From contig CAVPRR010000007.1 in the NCBI GenBank assembly GCA_963707965.1, positions 248,001 through 312,000 on the forward strand: 64,000 bases of DNA, written 5' to 3'. This DNA comes from VRUE01 sp963707965. GTDB taxonomy: Bacteria > Actinomycetota > Thermoleophilia > Solirubrobacterales > 70-9. The translations under genes were made by a program, and so were the position numbers. A model generated the notes under the pieces. It did not search any database. It was not told where the DNA came from and was given only the letters and a program-made list of their open reading frames with translations. Shown here one piece after another: positions 50,597 through 59,388 of the stretch (the stretch's first letter is position 1; the number at the start of each line of letters is the position of its first letter).

Positions 50597-52024
50597 CTAG
50601 GAGATCGGCGGGTGGCTGTCCGCCCAGGGACGCTCGGCCTCGATCTGCCCGGCGAGCGAGAGCAGCGTGGCCTCGTCTCCGGGGCGGCCGATGATCTGAA
50701 TGGAGAGCGGCATTCCGTCGGCCGCGAAGCCGGCCGGCACGGCCATCGCCGGGTTGCCGAGGTGGTTCCAGGGAATGCAGTAGGGGTAGAAGCGGCTCAT
50801 CCCGAGCAGCGTCCAGAGGGCGCTGCGCCCCTGCCAGCGGCGAACCGGCAGCGCCGTCCCGCCCATCACCGGCGTCATCAGCACGTCGAAGGAGTCAAAG
50901 ATCGCGTTGACCCGGGCGAGGTCCGCCTCGCGGCCGCGCATCGCCCGCTCGAACAGAGCGTCTGGAAGCAGCCCCCCGAGCCTGCCGAAGCCCCGCGTGC
51001 GCCGTTCGAGACGCTCCGGGTGCGGGACAGTGGCGACGTCGTCGGCGACGCCGCGCAGGAAGCGCGCCGTGATGTTGTTGCCGATTCCGCCCCAGGCCGG
51101 GTCCTGGTGGACGACCTCGTGCCCCAGGGAGCGAAGCAGGTCGGCACCATCGGCGACCGCCCCCTTGACGACCCCGGAGACGGTCGGCGGCGCGGCGGCG
51201 CGAGGCGGGACGGTCGAGTAGGCGACCCGCAGCTTCCCCGGGGCTGTCTTTGCCGACTCGACAAAGGGCCGCGCCGGTGGCGGTGGCGCCCCTGGCTCCT
51301 GTGAGCCACCGGCGGTGACGTCGAGCCAGAGTGCGGTGTCGAGCACCGTACGGCTGACGCAGCCGAGGACAGCAAGTCCGTTCCAGAGCTCCTCGGCCGG
51401 TGCGATCGAGATCCGGCCCCGCGTCGGCTTCAGGCCGAAGAGACCGCATGACGCGGCCGGGATGCGAATCGAACCGCCGCCGTCGCCGGCGGACGCGATC
51501 GGGACCAGGCCCGCCGCCACCGCCGCGGCCGAACCGCCGCTGGAGCCCCCGGTGCTCCGCTGCGGGTTCCAGGGGTTGCGCGTCACCCCCCAGGTCGCCG
51601 ACTCGGTGAAGCCGCAGATCTTCAGCTCCGGCGCCAGCGTCAGGCCGACGATGATCGCGCCCGCCTCGCGCAGCCTGCGCACCATCTCGCAGTCGGCCGG
51701 CGCGGGATCGGAAAAGGCATCCGTGCCGTGCGTGGTCACCTCGCCGGCCACGTCGCTTTCTTCCTTGATCGCGATCGGCACGCCAAGCAGCGGCCGCTCC
51801 TCGCCGGCCTTCAGCCGCGCCTCGGCCTGCTCGGCCTCGAGCAGCGCCCGCTCGGCGAGGACGACGCGGAATGCGTTGAGCTGTGGGTTGAGCCGCTCGA
51901 TTCGCTCCAGGCAAAGGCGCACCAGCTCGGTTGGCGAGACCTCACCGGCCCGCACCATCTCCGCCTGCCGCGCTGCTCCCGCGAAGGCAATCTCCCGCTC
52001 GCCCACCGCCACCTCACCCCTCAT
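50597..52024 (-). CDS. Amidase (amidase signature family), copy 1
   Basis: 475 residues. The catalytic triad is visible: Lys87 (GVPIAIKEES), cis-Ser161 (GGSSGGSAAAVAAG) and nucleophile Ser185 (GDGGGSIRIPA), with spacings of 74 and 24 residues as in known enzymes. It hydrolyses amides; the substrate could be an acyl amide but is unknown. No GatB-like partner is near, so it is not the tRNA amidotransferase subunit. It converges with diiron copy 1. Compared with copy 2, the usual GKTTLPEL region reads GLTLAPEL. Confidence 0.9.
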   Translation of the reverse strand: MRGEVAVGEREIAFAGAARQAEMVRAGEVSPTELVRLCLERIERLNPQLNAFRVVLAERALLEAEQAEARLKAGEERPLLGVPIAIKEESDVAGEVTTHGTDAFSDPAPADCEMVRRLREAGAIIVGLTLAPELKICGFTESATWGVTRNPWNPQRSTGGSSGGSAAAVAAGLVPIASAGDGGGSIRIPAASCGLFGLKPTRGRISIAPAEELWNGLAVLGCVSRTVLDTALWLDVTAGGSQEPGAPPPPARPFVESAKTAPGKLRVAYSTVPPRAAAPPTVSGVVKGAVADGADLLRSLGHEVVHQDPAWGGIGNNITARFLRGVADDVATVPHPERLERRTRGFGRLGGLLPDALFERAMRGREADLARVNAIFDSFDVLMTPVMGGTALPVRRWQGRSALWTLLGMSRFYPYCIPWNHLGNPAMAVPAGFAADGMPLSIQIIGRPGDEATLLSLAGQIEAERPWADSHPPIS

Positions 52025-52063
52025 GGCGGGGATCGTAACCGGGATATCCGGACTCGGCCGCGC

Positions 52064-52249
52064 GACGCTCGGGCGGTCGACCCGCGGCCGGCTGGGCTGG
52101 CGATCGCCGTGGGCGCGACGCTGGCCGACGACGTGGCGATCCCGGCGGCCGTCTACGCCACCTTCATGCTCTTCACCGGCGGCGGCTTCGCCTCGGCGAT
52201 GGGACGGCGCAACGCGGCGAAACTGGCTGCACAGCCAGTTTCGCGGTAG
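52064..52249 (+). pseudogene. C-terminal fragment of a membrane protein gene
   Basis: This 61-codon stretch reads DARAVDPRPAGLAIAVGATL then ADDVAIPAAVYATFMLFTGG and ends GRRNAAKLAAQPVSR with TAG at 52247. It looks like the last one or two helices of a transporter, resembling the end of bile-acid:sodium symporter-like proteins, but without a start or the rest of the gene. It sits at the junction between the two diiron/amidase modules, so it may be debris of the duplication. Operator 2 lies within its end. Confidence 0.45.
52217..52244 (+). promoter_or_regulatory. Palindromic operator 2, core CTGGCTGCACAGCCAG
   Basis: The core (52223-52238) is extended to 28 bp with only the central pair unpaired: arms GCGAAACTGGCTG and CAGCCAGTTTCGC. 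TAGCAT (52247-52252) begins nine bases after the core, the same distance as in copy 1, and fits a -10 hexamer. The flanking sequence otherwise differs from operator 1, so the match is due to selection, not only to duplication. Confidence 0.68.
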
Positions 52250-52315
52250 CATCTGTGCCGAAAGCCGCACCGAGGCATCCGGCCGCGCGCGGGAGCACCC
52301 AGCCGAAGGAGAGCG

Positions 52316-53602
52316 ATGAGCGTCGCAGCCCAGAGCCTGATGGACCACGTCACCTACGAGGACCTCTACAAGCGCTGGGAGCAGGGCAACTGGAGCGCCT
52401 ACGACATCGACTTCTCCCAGGACCGCGCCGGGTGGGAGGCGCTGAGCGATCTGCAGCGGCGCTCGGCGATGTGGATCTACTCGATGTTCTACTACGGCGA
52501 GGATCGTGTCGCCGACACCCTCGCCCCCTACATCACCGCCGCCCCGACCGAGGAGCAGTCCTACTTCCTCGCCACCCAGCAGGTCGACGAGGTCCGCCAC
52601 TCGATCTTCTTCCACCGCTTCTTCAAGGAGGTGATCGGGGTCGGCGGCGACTCGATCCAGCAGACCCTCTCCTCCACCATGCCGCAGCTCAACTGGGGCT
52701 ACCGCGGGATCTTCGACCGGCTCGACCTGATGGCCGAGGAACTGCGCAAGGACCGCTCGCTGCCCAAGTACGCGCAGGCGATCACCCTCTACCACCTGAT
52801 CGTCGAGGGCAGCCTCGCCCAGCCCGGCCAGCACTTCATCGAGGACTTCTTCGCCTCCAAGGAAACGATGCCCGGCTTCAGCGAGGGCATGGGCAACGTC
52901 TCCAAGGACGAGCAGCGCCACATCGGCTTCGGCGTCAAGGTCCTCTCCGAGCTGCTCGGCGAAGGGAATCCGGGCTGGGAGGAGAACCGGGCCGCCGTCG
53001 TCGAGTTGCTGCGCGAGACGCTCCCCTACGGGCCGGCCGTGTTCTACCCGCCCAACATGGACCGCTCCTACACCGAGTGCTACGGCTTCTCGCTCGAGGA
53101 CATCTTCGCCTTCGGACTGAAACTGATTCGCCAGCGCTGGCGCACGATCGGCTATCCGACCGAGGAGATGCCGCCGGGCGTCTTCCCCTTCGACCCTGAG
53201 GCCTCCGCGGAGGAGGTCGCCGCGCGGCAGGTGAAGCTGATGGAGGCCGGCGTCCTCGGCCCGCCAGACGGGCCGACCCCCGACGCCTCGCCGGAGACGC
53301 AGCGCCTCTACTTCGACGTGATCGAGCGCGTCGCCGACCCGGCCGCGGCCAACGGCTCGCCGCTGGTCTACCAGTACCGCTTCGACGACGCCGACCCCTG
53401 GCACCTGACGCTCGACAACGGCTCGACCCGGGCCGAGCCGGGCGAGGCGCCCGATCCGGCCGTGACCCTCGAGGCGAGCTGGGCCGACTTCGTCGCGATG
53501 AGCAAGCCGGACGCCAATCCGCTGAAGATGATCGTCCAGCGCCGCATCCGCCCGCGCGGCAAGCTGCGCGAGATCGCGCGGCTGAGGAAGGTCTTCCGCT
53601 AG
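52316..53602 (+). CDS. R2-like diiron protein fused to an SCP2-like domain, copy 2
   Basis: 428 residues, close to copy 1 along the whole length, with all six iron ligands kept (Glu62, Glu92, His95, Glu164, Glu199, His202). The SCP2-like end (WHLTLDNGSTRAEPGE ... LKMIVQRRIRPRGKL) is the same type. Differences concentrate in residues 210-330. RBS AAGGAGAGCG. Six bases separate its stop from that of the convergent amidase copy 2. Paralogues kept with intact sites suggest two related but distinct substrates or conditions. Confidence 0.82.
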   Translation: MSVAAQSLMDHVTYEDLYKRWEQGNWSAYDIDFSQDRAGWEALSDLQRRSAMWIYSMFYYGEDRVADTLAPYITAAPTEEQSYFLATQQVDEVRHSIFFHRFFKEVIGVGGDSIQQTLSSTMPQLNWGYRGIFDRLDLMAEELRKDRSLPKYAQAITLYHLIVEGSLAQPGQHFIEDFFASKETMPGFSEGMGNVSKDEQRHIGFGVKVLSELLGEGNPGWEENRAAVVELLRETLPYGPAVFYPPNMDRSYTECYGFSLEDIFAFGLKLIRQRWRTIGYPTEEMPPGVFPFDPEASAEEVAARQVKLMEAGVLGPPDGPTPDASPETQRLYFDVIERVADPAAANGSPLVYQYRFDDADPWHLTLDNGSTRAEPGEAPDPAVTLEASWADFVAMSKPDANPLKMIVQRRIRPRGKLREIARLRKVFR

Positions 53603-53608
53603 GCCGCG

Positions 53609-55015
53609 TCAGGAAATCGGCGGGCGGCGGTCCGCCCACGGCCGCTCGGCCTCGAGTTGGGCGGCAAGCGAGAGCAGGGTGGCCTCGTCGCCGGGGCGGC
53701 CGATCAGCTGGACCGCCAGCGGCATGCCGTCGGCGGCGAAGCCGGCCGGCACCGACACCGCCGGGTTGCCGAGGTGGTTCCAGGGGACGCAGTAGGGATA
53801 GAAGCGGCTCATGCCGAGCACCGTGCGCACCGCGCCGCGTCCCTCCCAGCGCCGCACCGGCAGCGCCGTGTCACCCATAACCGGCGTCATCAGCACGTCG
53901 TGGGAATCGAAGATCGCGTTGACCCGGGCCGCGTCGGCGGCCTCTGCGCGCCGCGCCCCCTCGAAGAGCTTGTCCGGGATCAGCCTGCCGAGCCGGGCGA
54001 AGCCATGGGTGCGGCGTTCGAGCCGCTCGGGATGGGGCACCCTCTCGAAGTCTTCGGCGATCCCGCGCAGGTAGCGCGGCGTGATGTTGTTGCCGATGGT
54101 GCCCCAGTCGGGATCGCTCTCCGCCACGTCGTGCCCGAGCGAGCGCAGCAGCTCGGCGGTCTCGCCGACGGCGCCCCTGGCGACGTCCGAGACGGCGGGT
54201 GGAGCGGCAGCGCGAGGCGCCGCGGTCGACCAGGCGATCCGCAGCCTGCCCGGCGGCGTCCGCGCCGCCTCGGCGAACGGCCGCTCGGGCGGGGCGGGCG
54301 CACGCGGCTCCCGCGAGCCGCCGCTGACCAGGTCGAGCCAGAGTGCCGTATCGCGCACGGTGCGGCTGACGCAGTTGTAGGCGGAGAGGCCGTTCCAGTG
54401 CTGCAGGTCGGGGGCGAGCGAGACCCGGCCGCGCTGCGGTTTCAGCCCGACCAGGCCGCACGAGGCTGCCGGGATGCGGATCGAGCCCGCCCCGTCGGTG
54501 GCGAGCGCGATCGGGACCAGCCCGGCAGCGACCGCCGCGGCGCTGCCGCCGCTGGACCCACCGGGGGTGCGCTGCGGGTCCCAGGGGTTGCGCGTCACGC
54601 CCCAGGTCGCCGTCTCGGTGAAGCCGCAGATCGCCAGCTCCGGCAGCGTCGTCTTGCCGACCAGGATCGCCCCGGCCTCGCGCAGGCGCCGCACGATCTC
54701 GCTGTCGGCCTTGGCCGGCTCGACGAAGCCGTCGGTGCCGTAGGTGGTGACGTCGCCGGCGACATCGACGCAGTCCTTGATCGCCACCGGCACGCCGAGC
54801 AGCGGCCGCTCCTCCCCCGCCTTCAGCCGCGCCTCGGCCTGATCGGCTTCGAGCAGCGCTTTCTCGGCGAAGACAGAGCGGAGCGAGTTGAGCACCGGGT
54901 CGAGCCGCGCGATCCGCTCCAGGCACAGCCGCACCAGCTCGCCGGGCGAGACCTCCCCCGCCCGCACCATCTCCGCCTGCCTCACCGCACCGGCGAACGC
55001 AACGTCCTCAGTCAC
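53609..55015 (-). CDS. Amidase (amidase signature family), copy 2
   Basis: 468 residues with Lys80 (GVPVAIKDCVD), cis-Ser154 (PGGSSGGSAAAVAAG) and Ser178 (TDGAGSIRIPA). GKTTLPELAICGFTET is the normal form of the segment altered in copy 1. Strongly similar to copy 1 over its full length. GTG start at 55015. Converges with diiron copy 2. Confidence 0.9.
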   Translation of the reverse strand: MTEDVAFAGAVRQAEMVRAGEVSPGELVRLCLERIARLDPVLNSLRSVFAEKALLEADQAEARLKAGEERPLLGVPVAIKDCVDVAGDVTTYGTDGFVEPAKADSEIVRRLREAGAILVGKTTLPELAICGFTETATWGVTRNPWDPQRTPGGSSGGSAAAVAAGLVPIALATDGAGSIRIPAASCGLVGLKPQRGRVSLAPDLQHWNGLSAYNCVSRTVRDTALWLDLVSGGSREPRAPAPPERPFAEAARTPPGRLRIAWSTAAPRAAAPPAVSDVARGAVGETAELLRSLGHDVAESDPDWGTIGNNITPRYLRGIAEDFERVPHPERLERRTHGFARLGRLIPDKLFEGARRAEAADAARVNAIFDSHDVLMTPVMGDTALPVRRWEGRGAVRTVLGMSRFYPYCVPWNHLGNPAVSVPAGFAADGMPLAVQLIGRPGDEATLLSLAAQLEAERPWADRRPPIS

Positions 55016-55042
55016 GCCGCAATCCTACGCTCCGCCTTGCGC

Positions 55043-55693
55043 TCAGGCCATTGCGCGGATCAGGCTGTCCACGTAGGCCGGGCGCTCGACGCCCGGCATG
55101 ACCCGCTCGTCGACGGTGGGAGCACCCGCGGCAAGGCGCAGTCCGACGGTTCCCGCCCAGACCGGCAGCTCATAGTCGGGCTCGTCGTCGACCGGGCCGC
55201 CGCTCCTGACCTTGGCCGAGGCCTCCTCGAGCGAGATGCGCAGAACCGCGGTCCCGCGCAACTCCTGTTCGGTCGGTGGGCGCACGTCGGCCCAGCGGCC
55301 GGGAACGAGCTTCTCGGTGAACGCCTCGAGCGCGCGCCGCTTGCCGTCGCTCGACTCCACCTGCTCGGCCTGGCCGAAGACGACGACCGAGCGGTAGTTG
55401 ACCGAGTGGTGGAAGGCGGAGCGGGCCAGCACCAGCCCGTCGAGCAGGGTCGCGGTCAGGCAGATCTCGGTCCTCGCCGCCTCACGCAACGTCCTGCTCG
55501 CCGCCGAGCCGTGGATGTAGAGCCACTCGCCGTCGCGGGCAAGAAGGGTCGGGATCACAACAGGATGGCCGGCTGGATTGACCGTGCCAACGTGGCAGAC
55601 CAGCGCCTCGTCGAGGATCGCCTCGACGGTCTCACGCTCGTAGGCCGCCCGTTGCGGCATGCGGCGCACTCTCGTTCTCGATCTCTCCGTCAT
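55043..55693 (-). CDS. Pyridoxamine 5'-phosphate oxidase-like FMN-binding protein
   Basis: 216 residues. The split-barrel pattern VRRMPQRAAYERETVEAIL, VCHVGTVNPAGHPVVIPTLL, YIHGSAASRTL and FHHSVNYRSVVVFG matches the small FMN-binding Pdx/Tdx-like group often called pyridoxamine oxidase family. ATG 55693 keeps the conserved RTRVRRMPQR start; ATG 55660 would lose it. No Shine-Dalgarno is visible, so a leaderless message is possible. Divergent from a MocR regulator, the usual pairing. Confidence 0.85.
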   Translation of the reverse strand: MTERSRTRVRRMPQRAAYERETVEAILDEALVCHVGTVNPAGHPVVIPTLLARDGEWLYIHGSAASRTLREAARTEICLTATLLDGLVLARSAFHHSVNYRSVVVFGQAEQVESSDGKRRALEAFTEKLVPGRWADVRPPTEQELRGTAVLRISLEEASAKVRSGGPVDDEPDYELPVWAGTVGLRLAAGAPTVDERVMPGVERPAYVDSLIRAMA

Positions 55694-57041
55694 CTGTTAC
55701 AGTACAGATCTGTCTATTGAGCTGACACAGTATCGGATCTCAGGCGGAGGCGCGGCGGAGATAGCCGCCAGCATCGAGCGCGGAATCGAGCAAGGGGCGC
55801 TGCAGCCCGGCTCTCCTCTGCCTGCCGTGCGCTCACTCGCCCGGGAGCTGGGCGTCAGCCCGACCACCGTCGCCGCCGCCTTTGCCGGCCTGCGTTCGCG
55901 CGGTCTCGTGATGACCCGATCGCGCAGCGGTACCCACATCAGCTGGCGCCCTCCCGTCACCGGCGCGTGGCTGGGCACGGTGGCGCCGCCCGGCGTCCGC
56001 GATCTCGCCAGCGGCAATCCAGACCCCGAGCTGCTGCCGGACCTAGCGCCGGTCCTCGGGCGACTTGAGCCACCGCGACAACTCTACGGCGGCGAACCCG
56101 CCGATCCGCAGCTGTTGGAGGTGACCGCGGCCGAGCTCGCCGAGGCCGGCGTCGACACCCGCAACCTCGCCGTTTCCAGCGGCGCCCTCGATGGAATCGA
56201 GCGCGCCCTGCAGGCGCAGCTGCGCCCCGGCGACTCCGTCGCCGTCGAAGACCCTGGCTTCGCCGGACTCTTCGATCTGCTGCGCGCACTCGGCCTCGCC
56301 CTGCGCCCGGTGCGGATCGACGCCAAGGGAATGGTCCCCGCCGCGCTCGCCAAAACCCTGGACGACGGGGTCGAAGCGATGGTTGTCAACCCACGCGGCC
56401 AGAACCCGACCGGGGCCTCACTGGACGGGGAGCGAGCGGCGGTGCTGGCCGAGGTGCTCGACCGCCGGCCGGAGGTGATGGTCTTGGAGGACGACCACCT
56501 CGGCCCGATCGCCGGTTCGCCGCGGTTGACCCTGACCGGCGGCCGGCGGCGCTGGGCGGCGGCACGCTCGCTCGCCAAGTCGCTCGGGCCGGATCTACGC
56601 CTCGCGGTCCTCGCTGGCGACGCGCAGACGATCGCCCGGGTGCGCGGGCGCCAGGCCGTGGGGCCCGGATGGGTGAGTCACCTGCTCCAGCGCTGCGCGG
56701 CGACGCTTGCGCAGGACGCGGGCGTCGCCAGACAACTGGCCCGGGCGACCGATCGGTATCGCGAGCGCCGGAACTACCTGGTCGGGGCGCTTGCCGAACG
56801 CGGAATCGAGGTCGAGACTCCGGCTGGTATCAACGTCTGGGTTCCCGTCCCCGACGAAGCCCACGTGGTGCAGGCGCTGCTGGCGAAGGGCTGGGCGGTC
56901 TCCCCGGGGGCGCCATTCCGGCTGCGGAGCGGGCGGGCGGTGCGGATCACCGTCAGTACGCTGCAAGAGGAGGAGGCCGGCCGCCTGGCCACGGCGATCG
57001 TCGAGGCGCTGCGTCCCGACCGGCGCACCCGCACCACCTGA
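55659..57041 (+). CDS. MocR-type regulator (GntR helix-turn-helix plus aminotransferase-like domain)
   Basis: The GntR winged helix covers about 25-85 (PAVRSLARELGVSPTTVAAA) and a PLP aminotransferase fold about 115-450, with the PLP-binding Lys in RSLAKSLGPDLRLAVLAG and NPRGQNPTG. Such proteins sense PLP or amino compounds. The only ATG in frame before the helix-turn-helix is 55659, but it overlaps the divergent Pdx-like gene by 35 bases and includes its promoter. A rare start (ATT 55716 or CTG 55722) may be the true one. No ATG, GTG or TTG lies between. Confidence 0.85.
   Translation: MRRTLVLDLSVICYSTDLSIELTQYRISGGGAAEIAASIERGIEQGALQPGSPLPAVRSLARELGVSPTTVAAAFAGLRSRGLVMTRSRSGTHISWRPPVTGAWLGTVAPPGVRDLASGNPDPELLPDLAPVLGRLEPPRQLYGGEPADPQLLEVTAAELAEAGVDTRNLAVSSGALDGIERALQAQLRPGDSVAVEDPGFAGLFDLLRALGLALRPVRIDAKGMVPAALAKTLDDGVEAMVVNPRGQNPTGASLDGERAAVLAEVLDRRPEVMVLEDDHLGPIAGSPRLTLTGGRRRWAAARSLAKSLGPDLRLAVLAGDAQTIARVRGRQAVGPGWVSHLLQRCAATLAQDAGVARQLARATDRYRERRNYLVGALAERGIEVETPAGINVWVPVPDEAHVVQALLAKGWAVSPGAPFRLRSGRAVRITVSTLQEEEAGRLATAIVEALRPDRRTRTT
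55704..55713. promoter_or_regulatory. Palindrome ACAGATCTGT between the Pdx-like and MocR genes
   Basis: A perfect 10-bp palindrome inside TACAGTACAGATCTGTC, about 10 bases before the Pdx-like ATG (55693). The position suits an operator for the divergent MocR protein. Confidence 0.45.
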
Positions 57042-57082
57042 CCGAGGCAGTAGGGACGGTGCGCGCTCGGTTGCGGCGCGGC

Positions 57083-59290
57083 TCAGGCCTCGGCCGGCTT
57101 GGGCTCGGCCTTGCCACCCTCGAAGCTGAGCCGCGGAAGCATCCGGTCGAGCCAGGCGGGCATCCACCAGTTCCAGTCGCCGAGCAGCTTCATCGCCGCC
57201 GGGACCAGGATCAGGCGCACCAGGGTCGCGTCGAGGGCGATCGCCACAGCCGCGCCCAGGCCCAGCTCCTTGATCGAGGGCACGCCGGTGAGGACGAAGA
57301 CGGCGAAGACGCAGCTCATGATCAGCGCCGCGGAGGAGATCGTGCGGGCGCTGGAGGCGAGGCCCTCGGCGACGGCGCGCTCGTTGTCGCCGTGCTCCAT
57401 GTAGCGCTCGCGGATGCGCGACATGAGGAAGACCTCATAGTCCATCGAGAGGCCGAAGACGATGGCGAAGATCAGCGGCACGTTGATCGTGTCGAGCGCG
57501 CCGAGGCTTTCGAAACCGAGCACGCTGTCGAGCCAGCCCCACTGGAAGATGGCGACAAGGACACCGAAGGCGGCGCCGATCGAAAGAAGGTTCATCAGGA
57601 CCGCCTTCAGCGGCAGCACCAGCGAGCGCAGCATCACCATCAGGACCAGGAAGCTGAGCGCCAGCACGAAGCCGATGATCTTCCAGATCGAGCCGGAGAT
57701 CTGGGTGCGGGCGTCGTCGGTACGAGCCGTCTCGCCGCCGACGTCCACGGTTGCCACCCTGCCGAGCGCGGTCCCGGGAACGACCGAGTCGCGAAGCCGG
57801 CCAACCAGCGCCGTCGCGGCCTTGGACTCGCTCGGGGCCCGTGGCGTCGCCTCGATCAGGGCGCTGCCGGCCGCGTAGGCGGGTGGGGAGACGGCGCTGA
57901 GGCCGGGCTCGGTGCGCAGGCGGCGGGCGAAGGAGGCGACGAGGGCCCGGTCGGGGCGACCGGAGAACGTCGCGACGATCTGCACCGGGTCGGTGCCGCC
58001 ACCGACCTGCTTCGAGGCGATCTCGTTGCCCACTCGCACGTCGCTGTCCCGGGGGAACTGGCCCATGGCCTCCGTCCCGGTTTCGAGCGAGAGCACCGGG
58101 GAGGCCAGGAAGAGGAGCACCGCGGAGACCCCCGTCACGGCCAGCCAGGGGCGGGCCATCACATTGCGCGTCCAGCGCACCCAGAATCCGCTCCCGCCAG
58201 CCTCTGCCGCCACCCGCGGGCGACGCAGCACTCCGTGCCTCACAAAGCGCAGCACGCGGGCCACCACGCCGCCGGGCAGGACCCGGTCGCCCAGCATCGC
58301 GATCAGCGCCGGCAGCAGCGTCGTCGCGGTGAGGATCGAGACGGCGACCACGGTCATCGCGCCGAGCGCCATCGAGCGCAGCGCCTGGTTGTCGACCATC
58401 CACAGCCCCGCCAGCGAGACGATCACCGCGAGCCCCGAGAACGCGACCGCCAAACCCGAGGTGGAAAGCGCCTCGGCGCGCGCATCGTCCTCGCCGCGAC
58501 CCGCCTGTCGCTCCTCCCGGTAGCGGGCGAGGATGAACAGCGAGTAGTCGACCGCGACCCCGATCCCGATCATCGAGGCCATGTTGGTCACGAACACCGA
58601 GGTCAACATCTGCAGGGAGATGAAGTAGATGAGGGCGCCGGTGACGATGACGCTGACGAACCCCAGTGCGAGCGGCAGGGCCGCTGCCGCCAGCGAGCCG
58701 AAGACGACGAGCAGGATCAGGGCCACGATCGGGAAGCCGCTCTGCTCGGCCCTTGCGAGGTCGCGCTTGGAGAGTTCCTGCATCCCAGCCCAGACTGTCG
58801 GCTGCCCCGCGAGGTAGGCGGTCACCCCGCCCCGAGCCGCGCCGGGGTCGAGCTCGGAGCGCAGCGTAACCGCGGAGTCGATCATCCGGTCCGGGGACTG
58901 GCTGCTGCGCAGCGGCAGCATCGCCGTGCCGGCTCGCCGCAGCTGGATCTCCGCACGGCGAGCCACGAGTGGTGGCAGCGCCACGCCGTCCAGGCCGGCG
59001 ACGGCGCCCTGCACCCGGCCGACCGCAGCGGCCAGGTTCGCGGGCGGCGTCGCCGGCTGGGCCCGCAGCAGCACTGCGATGCCGTCCGCCTCGCCTCCGA
59101 AGTGACGCTTCAGCGAATCGCTCACGGACTTCGACTGGCTCCCCGGCACGTCGAAACCGCCACCGGTGAGGTGTTCGGTCTGACGCGACGCGAGCGGGAG
59201 CGCAAAGGCGACGACCACGACCCAGGCCACCAGGACCGAGCGTCGCCAGTGCCCCAGGAACCCTGCGAGTCTGGTCATCGGCGCACGCAT
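57083..59290 (-). CDS. MMPL/RND-family membrane transporter
   Basis: 735 residues with the RND plan: one helix, an outer domain, five helices, a second outer domain and a final helix group. Conserved segments are DYSLFILARYREE, MDYEVFLMSRIRE and ALDATLVRLILVPA. MMPL proteins move lipids or drugs out of the cell. Its start is uncertain: ATG 59338, 59290 and 59278 are in frame. 59290 is shown because the palindrome TGGCTGGCCAGCCA ends directly before it. A TetR gene lies just upstream on the same strand. Confidence 0.9.
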   Translation of the reverse strand: MRAPMTRLAGFLGHWRRSVLVAWVVVVAFALPLASRQTEHLTGGGFDVPGSQSKSVSDSLKRHFGGEADGIAVLLRAQPATPPANLAAAVGRVQGAVAGLDGVALPPLVARRAEIQLRRAGTAMLPLRSSQSPDRMIDSAVTLRSELDPGAARGGVTAYLAGQPTVWAGMQELSKRDLARAEQSGFPIVALILLVVFGSLAAAALPLALGFVSVIVTGALIYFISLQMLTSVFVTNMASMIGIGVAVDYSLFILARYREERQAGRGEDDARAEALSTSGLAVAFSGLAVIVSLAGLWMVDNQALRSMALGAMTVVAVSILTATTLLPALIAMLGDRVLPGGVVARVLRFVRHGVLRRPRVAAEAGGSGFWVRWTRNVMARPWLAVTGVSAVLLFLASPVLSLETGTEAMGQFPRDSDVRVGNEIASKQVGGGTDPVQIVATFSGRPDRALVASFARRLRTEPGLSAVSPPAYAAGSALIEATPRAPSESKAATALVGRLRDSVVPGTALGRVATVDVGGETARTDDARTQISGSIWKIIGFVLALSFLVLMVMLRSLVLPLKAVLMNLLSIGAAFGVLVAIFQWGWLDSVLGFESLGALDTINVPLIFAIVFGLSMDYEVFLMSRIRERYMEHGDNERAVAEGLASSARTISSAALIMSCVFAVFVLTGVPSIKELGLGAAVAIALDATLVRLILVPAAMKLLGDWNWWMPAWLDRMLPRLSFEGGKAEPKPAEA

Positions 59291-59304
59291 TGGCTGGCCA
59301 GCCA
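59291..59304 (-). promoter_or_regulatory. Palindrome TGGCTGGCCAGCCA at the MMPL start
   Basis: This 14-bp perfect palindrome has the TGGCTGNNCAGCCA core seen before both diiron genes. It lies beside the MMPL start and 85 bases from the TetR stop. A common regulator, maybe the TetR, is suggested. If the true MMPL start is 59338 the palindrome is within coding DNA and could be chance. Confidence 0.45.
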
Positions 59305-59388
59305 GCCTCTCCCACTGGAGGCCACCGGTCTGTGACATGGCTCACGCGAATCGGCGCGTCGGCGCTCAGCTGCCGGCCGGTGAAGCTC

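Noticed and set aside
50597..53404. Amidase copy 1 read as a 935-residue protein
   Set aside because: The extra N-terminal part is antisense to diiron copy 2; the amidase start is near 52024.
53657..55720. 687-residue plus-strand frame over amidase copy 2
   Set aside because: It is an antisense shadow of a well recognised gene, common in GC-rich DNA.
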